The notes: generated from the letters alone by a model not told the origin. A DNA stretch of 39,020 nucleotides from an uncultured Pseudoflavonifractor sp. (GCA_947383685.1 CANDEE010000008.1:1-39020); one strand, 5' to 3'; shown: positions 13,993-22,987, counted from the first letter of the stretch. Made by a program: numbers and translations.

Positions 13993-15912
13993 ATGCCTCA
14001 GATTGCCCAGCTTCCCTCCCATGTGGCGGACCTCATTGCCGCCGGTGAGGTAGTGGAGCGTCCCGCCAGCGTGGTGAAGGAGCTGATCGAAAACGCCATT
14101 GATGCCGGGGCCCATTCGGTGACAGTGGAGATTCAAAACGGCGGCATGACTCTTATCCGGGTCACCGACGACGGCTGCGGCATTGCCCCGGAGGAGGCGC
14201 AAACAGCCTTTCTACGCCACGCCACCTCGAAGATACGAACCGAATACGACCTGGAGGCCATCGGCACATTAGGCTTCCGGGGCGAGGCCCTGGCCGCCAT
14301 TGCCTCCGTGTCCCGCCTGGAGCTGCTGACCCGCCGGGCAGAGGACGCCCTGGGTACGTCCCTGGCCCTGGAGGGCGGCGTTGTGCTGGGCCAGGAGGAG
14401 GCGGGCTGTCCCCAGGGGACCACCATGCTGGTTCGCGACCTGTTTTACAATACCCCCGCCCGACTGAAATTTATGAAGAAGGACGCCGCCGAGGGGGCCG
14501 CCTGCCTGGCGGCAGTCCAGCGGCAGGCCCTCAGCCACCCGGAGGTGGCCTTCAAATTCCTCCGGGACGGCAAGCAGGAGCTGCTGACCCCCGGCGACGG
14601 AAAGCTGCGCTCCGCCATGTATGCGGTGCTTGGGCGGGATTTGGCCCTGGGCTTTCTCCCCGTGGAGGGAAGCGGCGAGGATATAACAGTCTCCGGTTTT
14701 GCCTCCCTGCCCACCTGCTGCCGGGGGACAAGAGGCTATCAGTTTTTCTTTGTCAACGGGCGGTATGTGAAAAGCAAGACCATGACCGCCGCGGTGGAGC
14801 AGGCCTACGCCAACCAGAAAATGGTGGGCAAATTCCCCGGCTGCGTCCTCCACCTGACGGTAAAGCTGAACCAGGTGGACGTGAACGTCCACCCCACCAA
14901 GCAGGAGGTCAAATTCGGCGCCGAGCGGCAGGTCTTTTCCGCGGTCTACTATGCCGTCCTCTCGGCTCTAGGGGCGGACAAGAGCCGTCCTGCGGCGGAT
15001 ACGGCGGTGAAGCCGGTGGTGGAGCAGGGCAGCCAGACCAGCCTGCCCCTCCACGATTTCACTACGCCCTCCAAGCCTGCGGAACCCTCTCCCCTGCCGG
15101 TGGAAAGACCCCGGCCCAAGGCGTCTCCCGCCGTCTCCCAGCCGTCATCTACACGCCGCGCCGCCCCTGCCGTGCCGCCGCCCATGGCCAAGCCGGCCTC
15201 CGTGGAGCGCGTTGCTCCTCCTCCCCGGGTCACGGCGGCAGTCCCGCCCGCGCCTGTGAAGAAAATGCCGCCACCGCCGCCTGTTGAGCGTCCTGCGGAG
15301 CGGGAAGCCTCTGCCCCTGTCTTGGTGGAGGAAGCCAAGCAGGAGACCCCCTGGCGCATGGTGGGAGAGCTGTTCCATACCTACATTATCGTGGAGCAGG
15401 GCGAAAAGACCCTCCTCATCGACAAGCACGCCGCCCACGAGCGGATGAATTTTGACCGGATGCAGGCCCAGGACTACACCCCCATGTCCCAGCGGCTCCT
15501 TTCCCCCGTGGTGTTTACCCCCGCCCCGGAGGAGCAGGCCCTTCTCCTGGAGCACCTGGAGGAGCTGGATCGGGTGGGCTTTGAGGTGGAGGACTTTGGC
15601 GGCGGCTCCCTGGCGGTGCGGAGCATCCCCGACTACCTGGAAATGGGGGATGTGGAGGCCGCCCTTACGGAAATCGCCGGGAAGCTGGCCCTCACCGGGA
15701 CCACCGGAGCCAAGGAGCGCCGGGACAAGATTTTGCACACCATGGCCTGTAAGGCCGCCATCAAGGGCGGCTGGAAAAGCGCCCCCCAGGAGCTGGAGCG
15801 GGTGGCCCGGGCGGTGATGTCCGGGGAAGTGCGGTACTGCCCCCACGGCCGCCCTGTGGCGGTGGAACTGACCCGAACCGAGCTGGAAAAACAATTTAAG
15901 CGCCGAACCTGA
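13993..15912 (+). CDS. mutL: DNA mismatch repair protein MutL
   Basis: MutL couples mismatch recognition by MutS to strand incision. The 639-residue protein has an N-terminal GHKL ATPase with ELIENAIDAGA (30-40), DDGCGI and GFRGEAL motifs. A long Pro/Ala-rich linker (about 345-450) leads to a C-terminal dimerisation domain. That domain carries DKHAAHERMNFD (477-488), close to the DQHAxxExxxxE metal-binding endonuclease motif, and CPHGRP (about 616-621). The family of MutL proteins without MutH is endonucleolytic, and this fits apart from D in place of the last E. I chose the ATG at 13993, 9 nt after AAAGGAGG; the ATG at 13984 abuts the ribosome binding site. Confidence 0.96.
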   Translation: MPQIAQLPSHVADLIAAGEVVERPASVVKELIENAIDAGAHSVTVEIQNGGMTLIRVTDDGCGIAPEEAQTAFLRHATSKIRTEYDLEAIGTLGFRGEALAAIASVSRLELLTRRAEDALGTSLALEGGVVLGQEEAGCPQGTTMLVRDLFYNTPARLKFMKKDAAEGAACLAAVQRQALSHPEVAFKFLRDGKQELLTPGDGKLRSAMYAVLGRDLALGFLPVEGSGEDITVSGFASLPTCCRGTRGYQFFFVNGRYVKSKTMTAAVEQAYANQKMVGKFPGCVLHLTVKLNQVDVNVHPTKQEVKFGAERQVFSAVYYAVLSALGADKSRPAADTAVKPVVEQGSQTSLPLHDFTTPSKPAEPSPLPVERPRPKASPAVSQPSSTRRAAPAVPPPMAKPASVERVAPPPRVTAAVPPAPVKKMPPPPPVERPAEREASAPVLVEEAKQETPWRMVGELFHTYIIVEQGEKTLLIDKHAAHERMNFDRMQAQDYTPMSQRLLSPVVFTPAPEEQALLLEHLEELDRVGFEVEDFGGGSLAVRSIPDYLEMGDVEAALTEIAGKLALTGTTGAKERRDKILHTMACKAAIKGGWKSAPQELERVARAVMSGEVRYCPHGRPVAVELTRTELEKQFKRRT

Positions 15913-15918
15913 CCGGAT

Positions 15919-15949
15919 TCGACAAAAACTGCCGGGAATTTGGTATATT
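15919..15949 (+). promoter_or_regulatory. Probable hfq promoter
   Basis: An extended -10 TGG-TATATT (-10 at 15944-15949) lies upstream of hfq. A weak -35 TCGACA (15919-15924) sits 19 bp away. The transcript start would be just before the 5' UTR hairpin at 15963-15984. Confidence 0.5.
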
Positions 15950-15962
15950 ATGGAAACATCAA

Positions 15963-15984
15963 TCCCTCTTTTATAAATGAGGGA
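15963..15984 (+). other. Inverted repeat in the hfq 5' leader
   Basis: TCCCTC (15963-15968) and GAGGGA (15979-15984) pair around a 10-nt AU-rich loop immediately before the hfq ribosome binding site. An AU-rich loop beside a stem resembles sites Hfq can bind, so autoregulation is possible but speculative. Confidence 0.4.
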
Positions 15985-16004
15985 ATAGAGAAAGGATGTT
16001 TCCT

Positions 16005-16235
16005 ATGTCAAAAAACAACGATTTGCAAGACCTGTACCTGGCCCGTGCCCGCCGCGCCCAAGAGCCTGTGACGATGTTCCTGATGAACGGATTCCAGATG
16101 CGGGGCCGGATCACCGGCTTTGATCCCTTTGTGGTAGTGCTGGACAGCGATGGTAAGCAGCAGGTCATTTATAAGCATGCCATCTCCACCGTGGTGGCAA
16201 ACCACCCCATTGATTTAACGCCGGATAATACATAA
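16005..16235 (+). CDS. hfq: RNA chaperone Hfq
   Basis: Hfq forms a hexameric Sm-like ring that binds U-rich and A-rich RNA and helps small RNAs pair with mRNAs. The 76-residue protein has the Sm1 region ([18 protein letters not shown]) and the Sm2 signature YKHAISTV. I chose the ATG at 16005, eight bases after AGAAAGGA, over the ATG at 15996 which overlaps that site. It follows mutL by 92 bp. In many Bacillota miaA lies between mutL and hfq, but here there is no room for it. Confidence 0.95.
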   Translation: MSKNNDLQDLYLARARRAQEPVTMFLMNGFQMRGRITGFDPFVVVLDSDGKQQVIYKHAISTVVANHPIDLTPDNT

Positions 16236-16288
16236 AGAAGCGCGCGGAGTGACAGTCCCAAAGCAAGCCGCGGAAAGAGAGAACCCCT

Positions 16289-17563
16289 ATGAAGCAAGGC
16301 GCTATCCTCAACAAAATCGTCATATCCCTATTTTTTCTGGCGATCCTGGGCTATTTTACCGGGGCGGCCTGGAAAGGGCTTCGGGACCCCTACCCCACCG
16401 TTCAGGCATATACCTACTCGGTGGACGATACCCTGGAGGCCACCGGATACCTGGTCCGGGAGGAACAGGTATTGGCGGGGGCGGGGGGGATCGTGCGCCT
16501 TCTTCCCTCCGAGGGGGAGAAGGTAGCCGCGGGGGCCTCCGTGGCCCTTCTCTATGCCGATGAGGAGGCTCTGGAACGGTCCCAGCGGCTGGAGACCCTG
16601 GAGATAGAGGCCGCCCAGCTTACTTCCGCCATCACCGCCGCCGGAGAGACGGGCCAGGGGGATGCGGGCCGCCGGGTGGTGGACGCTATGGTAGACCTCC
16701 ATGCCTCCGTGAAGGGGGGCGACTTCACCCGGCTGGAAAGTCAGGTCTCCACCTTCAAAAGCGCCATTTATCAGCAGTCCAGGCGCTACGGCGACGTAGG
16801 GGACCTGACCGCCGCCCTCTCCACCGTCCAGACAGAGATTGCCGACCTCCGCGCCCAGACTGCACAGAGCATGGGCCGGGTCACCGTGACGGAAAGCGGG
16901 ATATTCTCCGGGCAGGTGGATGGCTACGAGGCCGTTTTGACCCCCGACAGGCTGGATCGCATGACCCCGTCGGACATTGACGCATTGGAGGGACAGGCCC
17001 TCCCCGTGGGAGAAAACCAGCTCTGCCGCCTGATTACCGATGCCGTATGGTACTTTATCTTCCCCTTGGGAGAGGCGGAGGCCAAGCGGCTCACCGAGGG
17101 GGGGACGGTTACCGTCCGGTTCTCCCGGGACTGGTCGGGGGATGTGGACATGACCGTGGAACGCATCGGCACCCCGGAAAACGGCAGGGTGGCGGTGCTT
17201 TTGTCTTCCCACCGGTTCCTCTCCGACATCACCCTTCTCCGCCGCCAGACGGTGGAGCTGGTATTTAACCGGAAAACGGGGGTCCGGGTCCCCACTGAGG
17301 CCGTCCGGGTGGAGACTGAAATACAGACAGACCGGGAGACCGGGGAGGAAAAAGAGGTCTCCGTCACCTGCGTCTATGTCCAGGTAGGCATCGTGGCTGA
17401 GCGCAAGCCGGTGACCGTCTTGGCCCAGGGGGAGGATTACTACATTGTGGAGCCTCTGATGGAGCAGGACGCCCGGGAGAAGGAAATAAAAAAAGCCCTC
17501 CGGGCCGGGGACCAGGTGGTCATCGCCGGAGAAAAAATTTGGGACGGCATGATTTTGGAATAG
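16289..17563 (+). CDS. HlyD/membrane-fusion-like adaptor protein
   Basis: This 424-residue protein has one N-terminal membrane anchor (about residues 8-27) and a long extracytoplasmic part. Residues about 50-95 (GYLVREEQVLAGAGGIVRLLPSEGEKV and onward) look like a lipoyl/barrel-sandwich hybrid half-motif of HlyD-type adaptors. A helical region of about 120 residues and beta-rich domains follow, ending in a segment with a GDQVVIAGEKIWDG turn. Such adaptors usually work with an ABC or RND transporter, but none is encoded nearby. It sits between hfq and ylmE, immediately upstream of the division cluster. The ribosome binding site is weak (GAAAGAGAG). Confidence 0.75.
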   Translation: MKQGAILNKIVISLFFLAILGYFTGAAWKGLRDPYPTVQAYTYSVDDTLEATGYLVREEQVLAGAGGIVRLLPSEGEKVAAGASVALLYADEEALERSQRLETLEIEAAQLTSAITAAGETGQGDAGRRVVDAMVDLHASVKGGDFTRLESQVSTFKSAIYQQSRRYGDVGDLTAALSTVQTEIADLRAQTAQSMGRVTVTESGIFSGQVDGYEAVLTPDRLDRMTPSDIDALEGQALPVGENQLCRLITDAVWYFIFPLGEAEAKRLTEGGTVTVRFSRDWSGDVDMTVERIGTPENGRVAVLLSSHRFLSDITLLRRQTVELVFNRKTGVRVPTEAVRVETEIQTDRETGEEKEVSVTCVYVQVGIVAERKPVTVLAQGEDYYIVEPLMEQDAREKEIKKALRAGDQVVIAGEKIWDGMILE

Positions 17564-17644
17564 AAGGGCTTAGCCGCTTTGCGCCCTGCCCCGTTCGCAG
17601 CCTGACAGGGAGCCATTCATTGAAAAGAAAAGGGGGCGGGCTTT

Positions 17645-18343
17645 ATGTCTCTGGAGGAAAATATCCGCCGGGTGAAAGAAAATATTGCACTTGCCGCCCG
17701 GGAGGCAGGCCGGGACCCCGGCGAAATTACCCTGGTGGCAGCTACCAAGACCCAGACCGATGAGACGATTCGGGCCGCTATTGCCGGGGGAGTGACCGTC
17801 TGCGGGGAAAACCGGGTCCAGGAAATGACCGTCCATCTGGACGGGGACGCCTATGCCGGGGCGGAGCTTCACTTCATCGGCCATTTGCAGACCAACAAGG
17901 TAAAGCAGGTGGTGGGCCGGGTGGACCTGATCGAGTCGGTGGACTCCCTCCGGCTTTTGGAGGCCATTGACAGGCAGGCCGCGGCGCTGGCCATCTGTCA
18001 GGACGTGCTGCTGGAGGTAAACATCGCCGGGGAGGAGAGCAAGTCCGGGGCGGCCCCGGAGGAACTGGAAGCCCTGGTCCGGAAGGCTCTGGAGCTTCCC
18101 AATGTGCGGCTCCGGGGTCTGATGGCCATCCCTCCGGCTGGGGACAGCCGCCAATTTTTCCGGGAAATGCATCAACTTTTTGTTGACATAAAACGGAAGA
18201 TGAGCCATAATGAGAATGATATAAACTGCCTGTCTATGGGAATGAGCGGAGACTATATGGATGCGGTCCGGGAAGGGGCCACCCTGGTACGGGTGGGCAC
18301 AGCCCTTTTTGGCCCCCGTCCGCCTCTGGCACCCGGGGCGTAA
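17645..18343 (+). CDS. ylmE: YggS/YlmE-family PLP-binding protein
   Basis: This 232-residue single-domain fold-III PLP protein of the YggS/PROSC family keeps pyridoxal phosphate homeostasis and has no known catalytic turnover. The PLP lysine lies in VAATKTQ near residue 36, and the motifs GENRVQE, HFIGHLQTNK, SMGMSGDY and RVGTALFGPR follow in the right order. It sits directly upstream of sepF, as in the ylm cluster of other Gram-positives, which is why I use the ylmE name. The distance to sepF is 36 bp. Confidence 0.94.
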   Translation: MSLEENIRRVKENIALAAREAGRDPGEITLVAATKTQTDETIRAAIAGGVTVCGENRVQEMTVHLDGDAYAGAELHFIGHLQTNKVKQVVGRVDLIESVDSLRLLEAIDRQAAALAICQDVLLEVNIAGEESKSGAAPEELEALVRKALELPNVRLRGLMAIPPAGDSRQFFREMHQLFVDIKRKMSHNENDINCLSMGMSGDYMDAVREGATLVRVGTALFGPRPPLAPGA

Positions 18344-18379
18344 GGGCAGAAACGGATATTTTTTGAGGAGGATAAAGCA

Positions 18380-18853
18380 ATGGGACTGATGGACGAGCTC
18401 AAGCGGATCGCCCGGCCTTACGAGGATGAAGAGGAAGACGACGTTTTTGACGATTTTGACACCATGGGCACGGGCCGGCTGGACCGGACCGCTGTTCGGG
18501 AAAAGGCTGCGCCCCGGGCTGAGACTGGCTATTCTCCTGACCGCCGGAGCAACAAGGTGGTCAACATTCACACCACCACCCAGCTTCAGGTGGTGCTGGT
18601 GAAGCCCGACCGCTTTGAGAACGCCGCCGAGATTGCCGACCACCTGCGGGAGAAGCGCACAGTCGTCCTGAACCTGGAGCAGACCAGCAAGGACGTGTCC
18701 CGCCGCATTCTGGACTTCCTCTCCGGCGCGGCCTATGCCCAGGAGGGTAAGGTGAAGAAGGTGGCTCTTTCCACCTTTATCATCACTCCTTACAATGTGG
18801 ACATTCTGGGCGATCTGATCGACGAGCTGGAGAACAACGGGCTTTACTTCTAA
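18380..18853 (+). CDS. sepF: Cell division protein SepF
   Basis: SepF tethers FtsZ to the membrane and bundles protofilaments at the division site. The 157-residue protein starts with a short amphipathic N-terminal segment (MGLMDELKRIA), the probable membrane anchor. An acidic linker follows. The compact SepF domain (about 65-155) contains VVLVKPDRFENAAEIADHLREKRTVVLNLE and a conserved ending with DFLSGAAYAQEGKV. GAGGAGG precedes the ATG. It is followed by divIVA without ylmG or ylmH in between. Confidence 0.95.
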   Translation: MGLMDELKRIARPYEDEEEDDVFDDFDTMGTGRLDRTAVREKAAPRAETGYSPDRRSNKVVNIHTTTQLQVVLVKPDRFENAAEIADHLREKRTVVLNLEQTSKDVSRRILDFLSGAAYAQEGKVKKVALSTFIITPYNVDILGDLIDELENNGLYF

Positions 18854-18905
18854 AAAAGAGCAGCGGGCGTCGCGGAACAGATAAACGTAAGTTTTGCGAC
18901 AGTTG

Positions 18906-18933
18906 TTGCAAACTGGAAAATGTCAAGTATACT
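18906..18933 (+). promoter_or_regulatory. Probable divIVA promoter
   Basis: TTGCAA (18906-18911) and TATACT (18928-18933) are separated by 16 bp, 25 bp upstream of the divIVA start, so divIVA can be expressed apart from sepF. Confidence 0.65.
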
Positions 18934-18958
18934 TTACATAGAAAGCGTGGGATGAACG

Positions 18959-19819
18959 ATGCTGACCCCTCAGGAGGTGGCAGAACACGCCTTTTCCAAG
19001 GCGTCCTTCGGCGGATACAACATGGCGATGGTGGATGAGTTTTTGGACCTGGTTACCGCCGACTATACCTCTCTTTATAAGGAAAACGCCACGCTGAAGG
19101 CAAAAATGAAGGTGCTTGCGGACAAGGTGGAGGAGTACCGGACCACCGAGGACGCCATGCGCCGGGCCATGCTCTCCGCCCAAAAGACGGCGGACGAGAT
19201 GGTATCCGCCGCCGAGGTCCAGGCCGCCGACATTGTAGGGGCCGCTGAGCGGGAGGCCAAGGACAGGATTGCCGCCATCCGCCAGGAGGTGGAAAACGAG
19301 CAGCTTCGCCTCACTGCCGCCCAGAACGCCACGGCGGCGTATATCTCCAAGCTGAAGGACCTCTATCAGAATGAGATGGAGTATTTGTCCAGCCTGTCCA
19401 AGCTCAGCGCCGCCCCCAAAATAGACAAGGTGGCCCAGGCCGCCGACGCCATTGGTTCCGCCGTAGAAAAGGCGGTGGAGGAGGTTCCCCCCGCCGTGAC
19501 GGAAACGCCCCGCATTGCGGAGACTCCGGTGGCGGAGCCCGCCCCGCAGGCTGATTTAGAGGAGGACGAGGGAGACAAGGAGCCTACCATCCCCATGGAG
19601 GGCAAGCGTCCCGCTGAAAGGGCCGCGGAGGAGCCGCCCATGAAGCCTTTAGAGGAGGACAGCCTTTACCAGGAGCTGCGCCGGGGCGTTCAGCCCCATC
19701 AGGAGGTCCCGGCTCAGGCTGAAAGGGATGAGGAGGAGGAAGAACCTGCGGCGGAGGAGCCCACCCGGCGCATCGACTTCAGCCACCTGAAATTTGGCAA
19801 GGATTACGAGATCGGTTGA
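18959..19819 (+). CDS. divIVA: DivIVA-family cell division/polarity protein
   Basis: This 286-residue protein begins with the DivIVA N-terminal lipid-binding domain (TPQEVAEHAFSKASFGGYN), which targets negatively curved membrane at septa and poles. A long coiled coil follows to about residue 150. The C-terminal half is acidic, rich in Pro, Glu and Ala and probably disordered, ending in a short conserved FSHLKFGKDYEI peptide that may bind a partner. The acidic tail makes it longer than B. subtilis DivIVA (about 164 residues). It lies between sepF and the T-box-controlled ileS. Confidence 0.92.
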   Translation: MLTPQEVAEHAFSKASFGGYNMAMVDEFLDLVTADYTSLYKENATLKAKMKVLADKVEEYRTTEDAMRRAMLSAQKTADEMVSAAEVQAADIVGAAEREAKDRIAAIRQEVENEQLRLTAAQNATAAYISKLKDLYQNEMEYLSSLSKLSAAPKIDKVAQAADAIGSAVEKAVEEVPPAVTETPRIAETPVAEPAPQADLEEDEGDKEPTIPMEGKRPAERAAEEPPMKPLEEDSLYQELRRGVQPHQEVPAQAERDEEEEEPAAEEPTRRIDFSHLKFGKDYEIG

Positions 19820-19832
19820 TCCCCCTTTCCCC

Positions 19833-19861
19833 TTGACAGTCCGGGGAAAAACGGATAAACT
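19833..19861 (+). promoter_or_regulatory. Promoter of the T-box/ileS transcript
   Basis: TTGACA (19833-19838) and TAAACT (19856-19861) are separated by 17 bp, just after the divIVA stop. The T-box leader begins a few bases downstream. Confidence 0.8.
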
Positions 19862-19867
19862 ATCGGA

Positions 19868-20130
19868 CAGAACAGGATAACGCGTTGAGAAGGCCAAGTA
19901 CCTCTCCCCCACCCCGCAAAGAGAGCCGCCGTTTGGTGAAAGGCGGACGGGAAGGGAGCCGGGAAGATCCCCTTTGAGCGGACCGCTGAACTTGCAGTAA
20001 GCGGTCCCGGACGGCCCCGTTACAGGCCCCGAGTGGTTCCGGGCTTTTGAAGGGTCCGGAGCAATAAGAGTGGTACCGCAGAGGAAGCAAACGCCTTTGT
20101 CTCTTGTAACAGGAGACAAAGGCGTTTTTT
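19868..20130 (+). promoter_or_regulatory. T-box riboswitch, isoleucine-specific
   Basis: The 260-nt leader upstream of ileS carries the conserved T-box sequence GTGGTACCGCAG around 20070-20081. The UGGU in it can pair with the ACCA end of uncharged tRNA-Ile. Stem I elements include AGAGAG and GGTGAAAG (about 19920-19943). A probable specifier AUC (isoleucine) lies at 19967-19969, in a GAAG-AUC-CC context followed by TTTGAGC. Uncharged tRNA-Ile should stabilise the antiterminator and allow transcription of ileS. This also accounts for the 357-bp gap between divIVA and ileS. Confidence 0.92.
20090..20130 (+). terminator. T-box terminator hairpin upstream of ileS
   Basis: A perfect 14-bp stem (20090-20103 with 20113-20126) is followed by a run of six T (20125-20130). 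Its upstream flank contains the T-box sequence that would form the alternative antiterminator. Confidence 0.93.
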
Positions 20131-20176
20131 GATGTTTGGCTTAAAAAGGAAATTTCACATAAAGGAGAATCGACCC

Positions 20177-22987
20177 ATGGATTACAACAACACCGTTCAC
20201 CTTCCCCAGACCGACTTCCCCATGCGGGCAGGGCTGCCCAAGCGGGAGCCGGAGATGCTTGCCGCCATGGAGGGGAAGAACCTTTACCACAAGATGGTCA
20301 AACGTAACGAGGGCAAGCCCCGCTTCCTTCTTCATGACGGCCCTCCCTACGCCAACGGCAATATTCACATCGGCACCGCCATGAACAAGATTTTGAAGGA
20401 CATCATTGTAAAATCCAAGAACATGACGGGCTTTTGCGCCCCCTATGTCCCCGGCTGGGACACCCACGGCCTGCCTATTGAAACTGCCGTTTTGAAGGAC
20501 AAGACCGTCAAGCGGGAGGAGATGTCTACCGCCGATTTCCGCACCAAGTGCCAGGAGTACGCCCTGGGCTATATTGAGAAAATGACAGGCCAGTTCCAGC
20601 GGCTGGGGGTGCTGGGCGAGTGGGAGAATCCCTATATCACCCTAAAGCCCGAGTTTGAGGCCAAGCAAATTGAGGTTTTCGGCAAAATGGCGGAGAAGGG
20701 CCTCATCTACAAGGGCATGAAGCCGGTCTACTGGTGCCCCCACGACCAGACCGCCTTGGCGGAGGCCGAGATCGAATACCAGGACGACCCCTGTACTACG
20801 ATCTTTGTAAAATTCCCCGTCCGGGACGACAAGGGCAAGCTGGGGCGGTATACCGACCTGTCCAGGACTTACTTTGTCATTTGGACCACCACTCCCTGGA
20901 CCATTCCCGGCAACTTTGCCATCTGCGTCAACGCGGATTTTGACTATGTACTGTTGAAGGCGCCCAACGGCGAGACGTATATTATAGCCCAGGAGCTGGC
21001 GGAATCGGTCTGCAAGGCCGCCGGCCTGGACTACGCCGCCTGTGAGGTCCTCTATACCTGCAAGGGCAGCGAATTTGAGCTGATGACAGCTACCCATCCC
21101 CTTTTCGACAGGGAGAGCGTCCTTCTTTGCGGCGACCATGTGACGTTGGAGGCCGGCTCCGGCTGCGTCCACACCGCCCCCGGCTTTGGCGCGGACGACT
21201 TCAATATTTGCCGCCAGTATGATAAAGGGGGGCTGACCCACATTGGGGTCCCCGTGCCTGTCAATGCCAAAGGCGTCATGACCGATGAGCGGTACAACGG
21301 ACAATATTACGCCAAGGGCAACGACATGGTGGTGGAGGACCTGGAGAAGGAGGGCTTCCTTCTGTGCAAGGAGAACATCACCCACTCCTACCCCCACTGC
21401 TGGCGGTGCAAGCACCCCATCATCTACCGGGCCACCGAGCAGTGGTTCTGCTCCGTGGACGCCATCAAGGACGCCGCCGTCAAATCCTGCGACAGCATCC
21501 AGTGGCACCCCGGCTGGGGCAAGGAGCGGATGGTCTCCATGATAAGCGAGCGCAACGACTGGTGTATCTCCCGCCAGCGGGTGTGGGGCGTGCCCATTCC
21601 CATCTTCTACTGTGATGACTGCGGGGCGGACATTGTCACCCCCGAGACCATTGCCCATGTGGCAAAGCTGTTCCGGGAGCATGGCTCCAATGTCTGGTTT
21701 GACTCAGAGGCAAAGGACCTGCTGCCGGAGGGCTTTGTCTGCCCCAAGTGCGGCAAGGCCCACTTTACCAAAGAGACCGACATTATGGACGTGTGGTTTG
21801 ATTCCGGCTCCACCTGGGCCGCCGTGGCTGCCGAGCGGGACTATCTCAAGTACCCCGCCGACCTCTATTTGGAGGGCGGCGACCAGTACCGGGGCTGGTT
21901 CCAGTCCTCCATGCTCACCTCCATCGCCTGTAACGGGGTGGCCCCCTACAAGCAGATCGTCACCCACGGCTGGACCGTGGACGGCGAGGGCAAGGTCATG
22001 CACAAGTCTCTGGGCAACGCCGTGGCTCCCGACGACGTGTTGAAGGAGTACGGGGCGGACATTCTCCGCCTGTGGGTGGCCTCCGCCGAGTACACTCAGG
22101 ATATGCGCATTTCCCCGGAGATTTTAAAGCAGCTCTCCCAGGCCTACCTGAAAATCCGCAACACCGCCCGGTATATGCTGGGGAACCTGGCGGGCTTTGA
22201 CCCGGACAAGAAGGTGGCCCCCGGGGCCATGGTGGAGCTGGACCGCTGGGCGGTGGCCCAGCTGGGCAAGCTGGCAAAGACCGTCCGGGCCGCCTACAAT
22301 AGCTATGATTTCCACATCGCCTACCGGGCCATCTACAACTTCTGCGTCATTGAGATGTCCAACTTCTATCTGGACATTATCAAGGACCGGCTCTACTGTG
22401 GCGATGGGGCGGGCCGTGCTTCCGCCCAGACCGCTCTTTACACCATTCTGGACGGCATGACCCGGCTCATCGCCCCCGTGCTGGCCTTCACCAGCGATGA
22501 AATTTGGGCCGCCATGCCCCACGCCAAGGCGGACAACGCCGAGAGCGTGCTCCTCAACGATATGCCCGACTTTGACCCGGCCTTTGCCCTCTCTGACGAG
22601 GAGGAGGCCCGCTGGGCCAAGGTCATGGCCCTCCGGGACGACGTGAACAAGGCTTTGGAGCTGGCCCGTGCCGAGCAGGGGGTCAAGAAGAACCAGGACG
22701 CCGACCTGGCGCTGACCTTCACCGCCGAGGGCTGGAAGGAATTTGAGGCCCTCCGCATGGATGAGGCCGACCTTGCCGCCATCTGCATCGTGTCCGCAGT
22801 CACCGCGGCCCAGGGAGAGGGCGAGGGCTACAAGGGCGAGTTCTTTGAGGGCCTTACCGTAAAGGTCTCCCCCGCCGCCGGGGAAAAGTGCCCCCGGTGC
22901 TGGAACCATGACGTCCGCATCGGCACTCCGGGCCATCACGCCGAGCTGTGTGACCGCTGTGCCGCGGTGGTGAAGGCGGAGTTTTAA
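20177..22987 (+). CDS. ileS: Isoleucyl-tRNA synthetase
   Basis: IleRS charges tRNA-Ile with isoleucine and edits misactivated valine. The 936-residue protein has the class I HIGH-type motif in PPYANGNIHIGTA (around 57-68). The large CP1 editing domain follows, including the TTTPWTIPGNFA segment. The second signature is KVMHKS at 606-611 in place of KMSKS, a variant I recall from Clostridia. The C-terminal zinc cysteines are CPRCW and CDRC. I chose the ATG at 20177, preceded by AAAGGAG, rather than upstream ATGs that fall next to the terminator. Expression is controlled by the T-box upstream. Confidence 0.97.
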   Translation: MDYNNTVHLPQTDFPMRAGLPKREPEMLAAMEGKNLYHKMVKRNEGKPRFLLHDGPPYANGNIHIGTAMNKILKDIIVKSKNMTGFCAPYVPGWDTHGLPIETAVLKDKTVKREEMSTADFRTKCQEYALGYIEKMTGQFQRLGVLGEWENPYITLKPEFEAKQIEVFGKMAEKGLIYKGMKPVYWCPHDQTALAEAEIEYQDDPCTTIFVKFPVRDDKGKLGRYTDLSRTYFVIWTTTPWTIPGNFAICVNADFDYVLLKAPNGETYIIAQELAESVCKAAGLDYAACEVLYTCKGSEFELMTATHPLFDRESVLLCGDHVTLEAGSGCVHTAPGFGADDFNICRQYDKGGLTHIGVPVPVNAKGVMTDERYNGQYYAKGNDMVVEDLEKEGFLLCKENITHSYPHCWRCKHPIIYRATEQWFCSVDAIKDAAVKSCDSIQWHPGWGKERMVSMISERNDWCISRQRVWGVPIPIFYCDDCGADIVTPETIAHVAKLFREHGSNVWFDSEAKDLLPEGFVCPKCGKAHFTKETDIMDVWFDSGSTWAAVAAERDYLKYPADLYLEGGDQYRGWFQSSMLTSIACNGVAPYKQIVTHGWTVDGEGKVMHKSLGNAVAPDDVLKEYGADILRLWVASAEYTQDMRISPEILKQLSQAYLKIRNTARYMLGNLAGFDPDKKVAPGAMVELDRWAVAQLGKLAKTVRAAYNSYDFHIAYRAIYNFCVIEMSNFYLDIIKDRLYCGDGAGRASAQTALYTILDGMTRLIAPVLAFTSDEIWAAMPHAKADNAESVLLNDMPDFDPAFALSDEEEARWAKVMALRDDVNKALELARAEQGVKKNQDADLALTFTAEGWKEFEALRMDEADLAAICIVSAVTAAQGEGEGYKGEFFEGLTVKVSPAAGEKCPRCWNHDVRIGTPGHHAELCDRCAAVVKAEF

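Noticed and set aside
13237..14202. Minus-strand frame spanning the mutS end, CPBP gene and mutL start
   Set aside because: It crosses three plus-strand genes with proper ribosome binding sites and motifs and is a codon-bias shadow.
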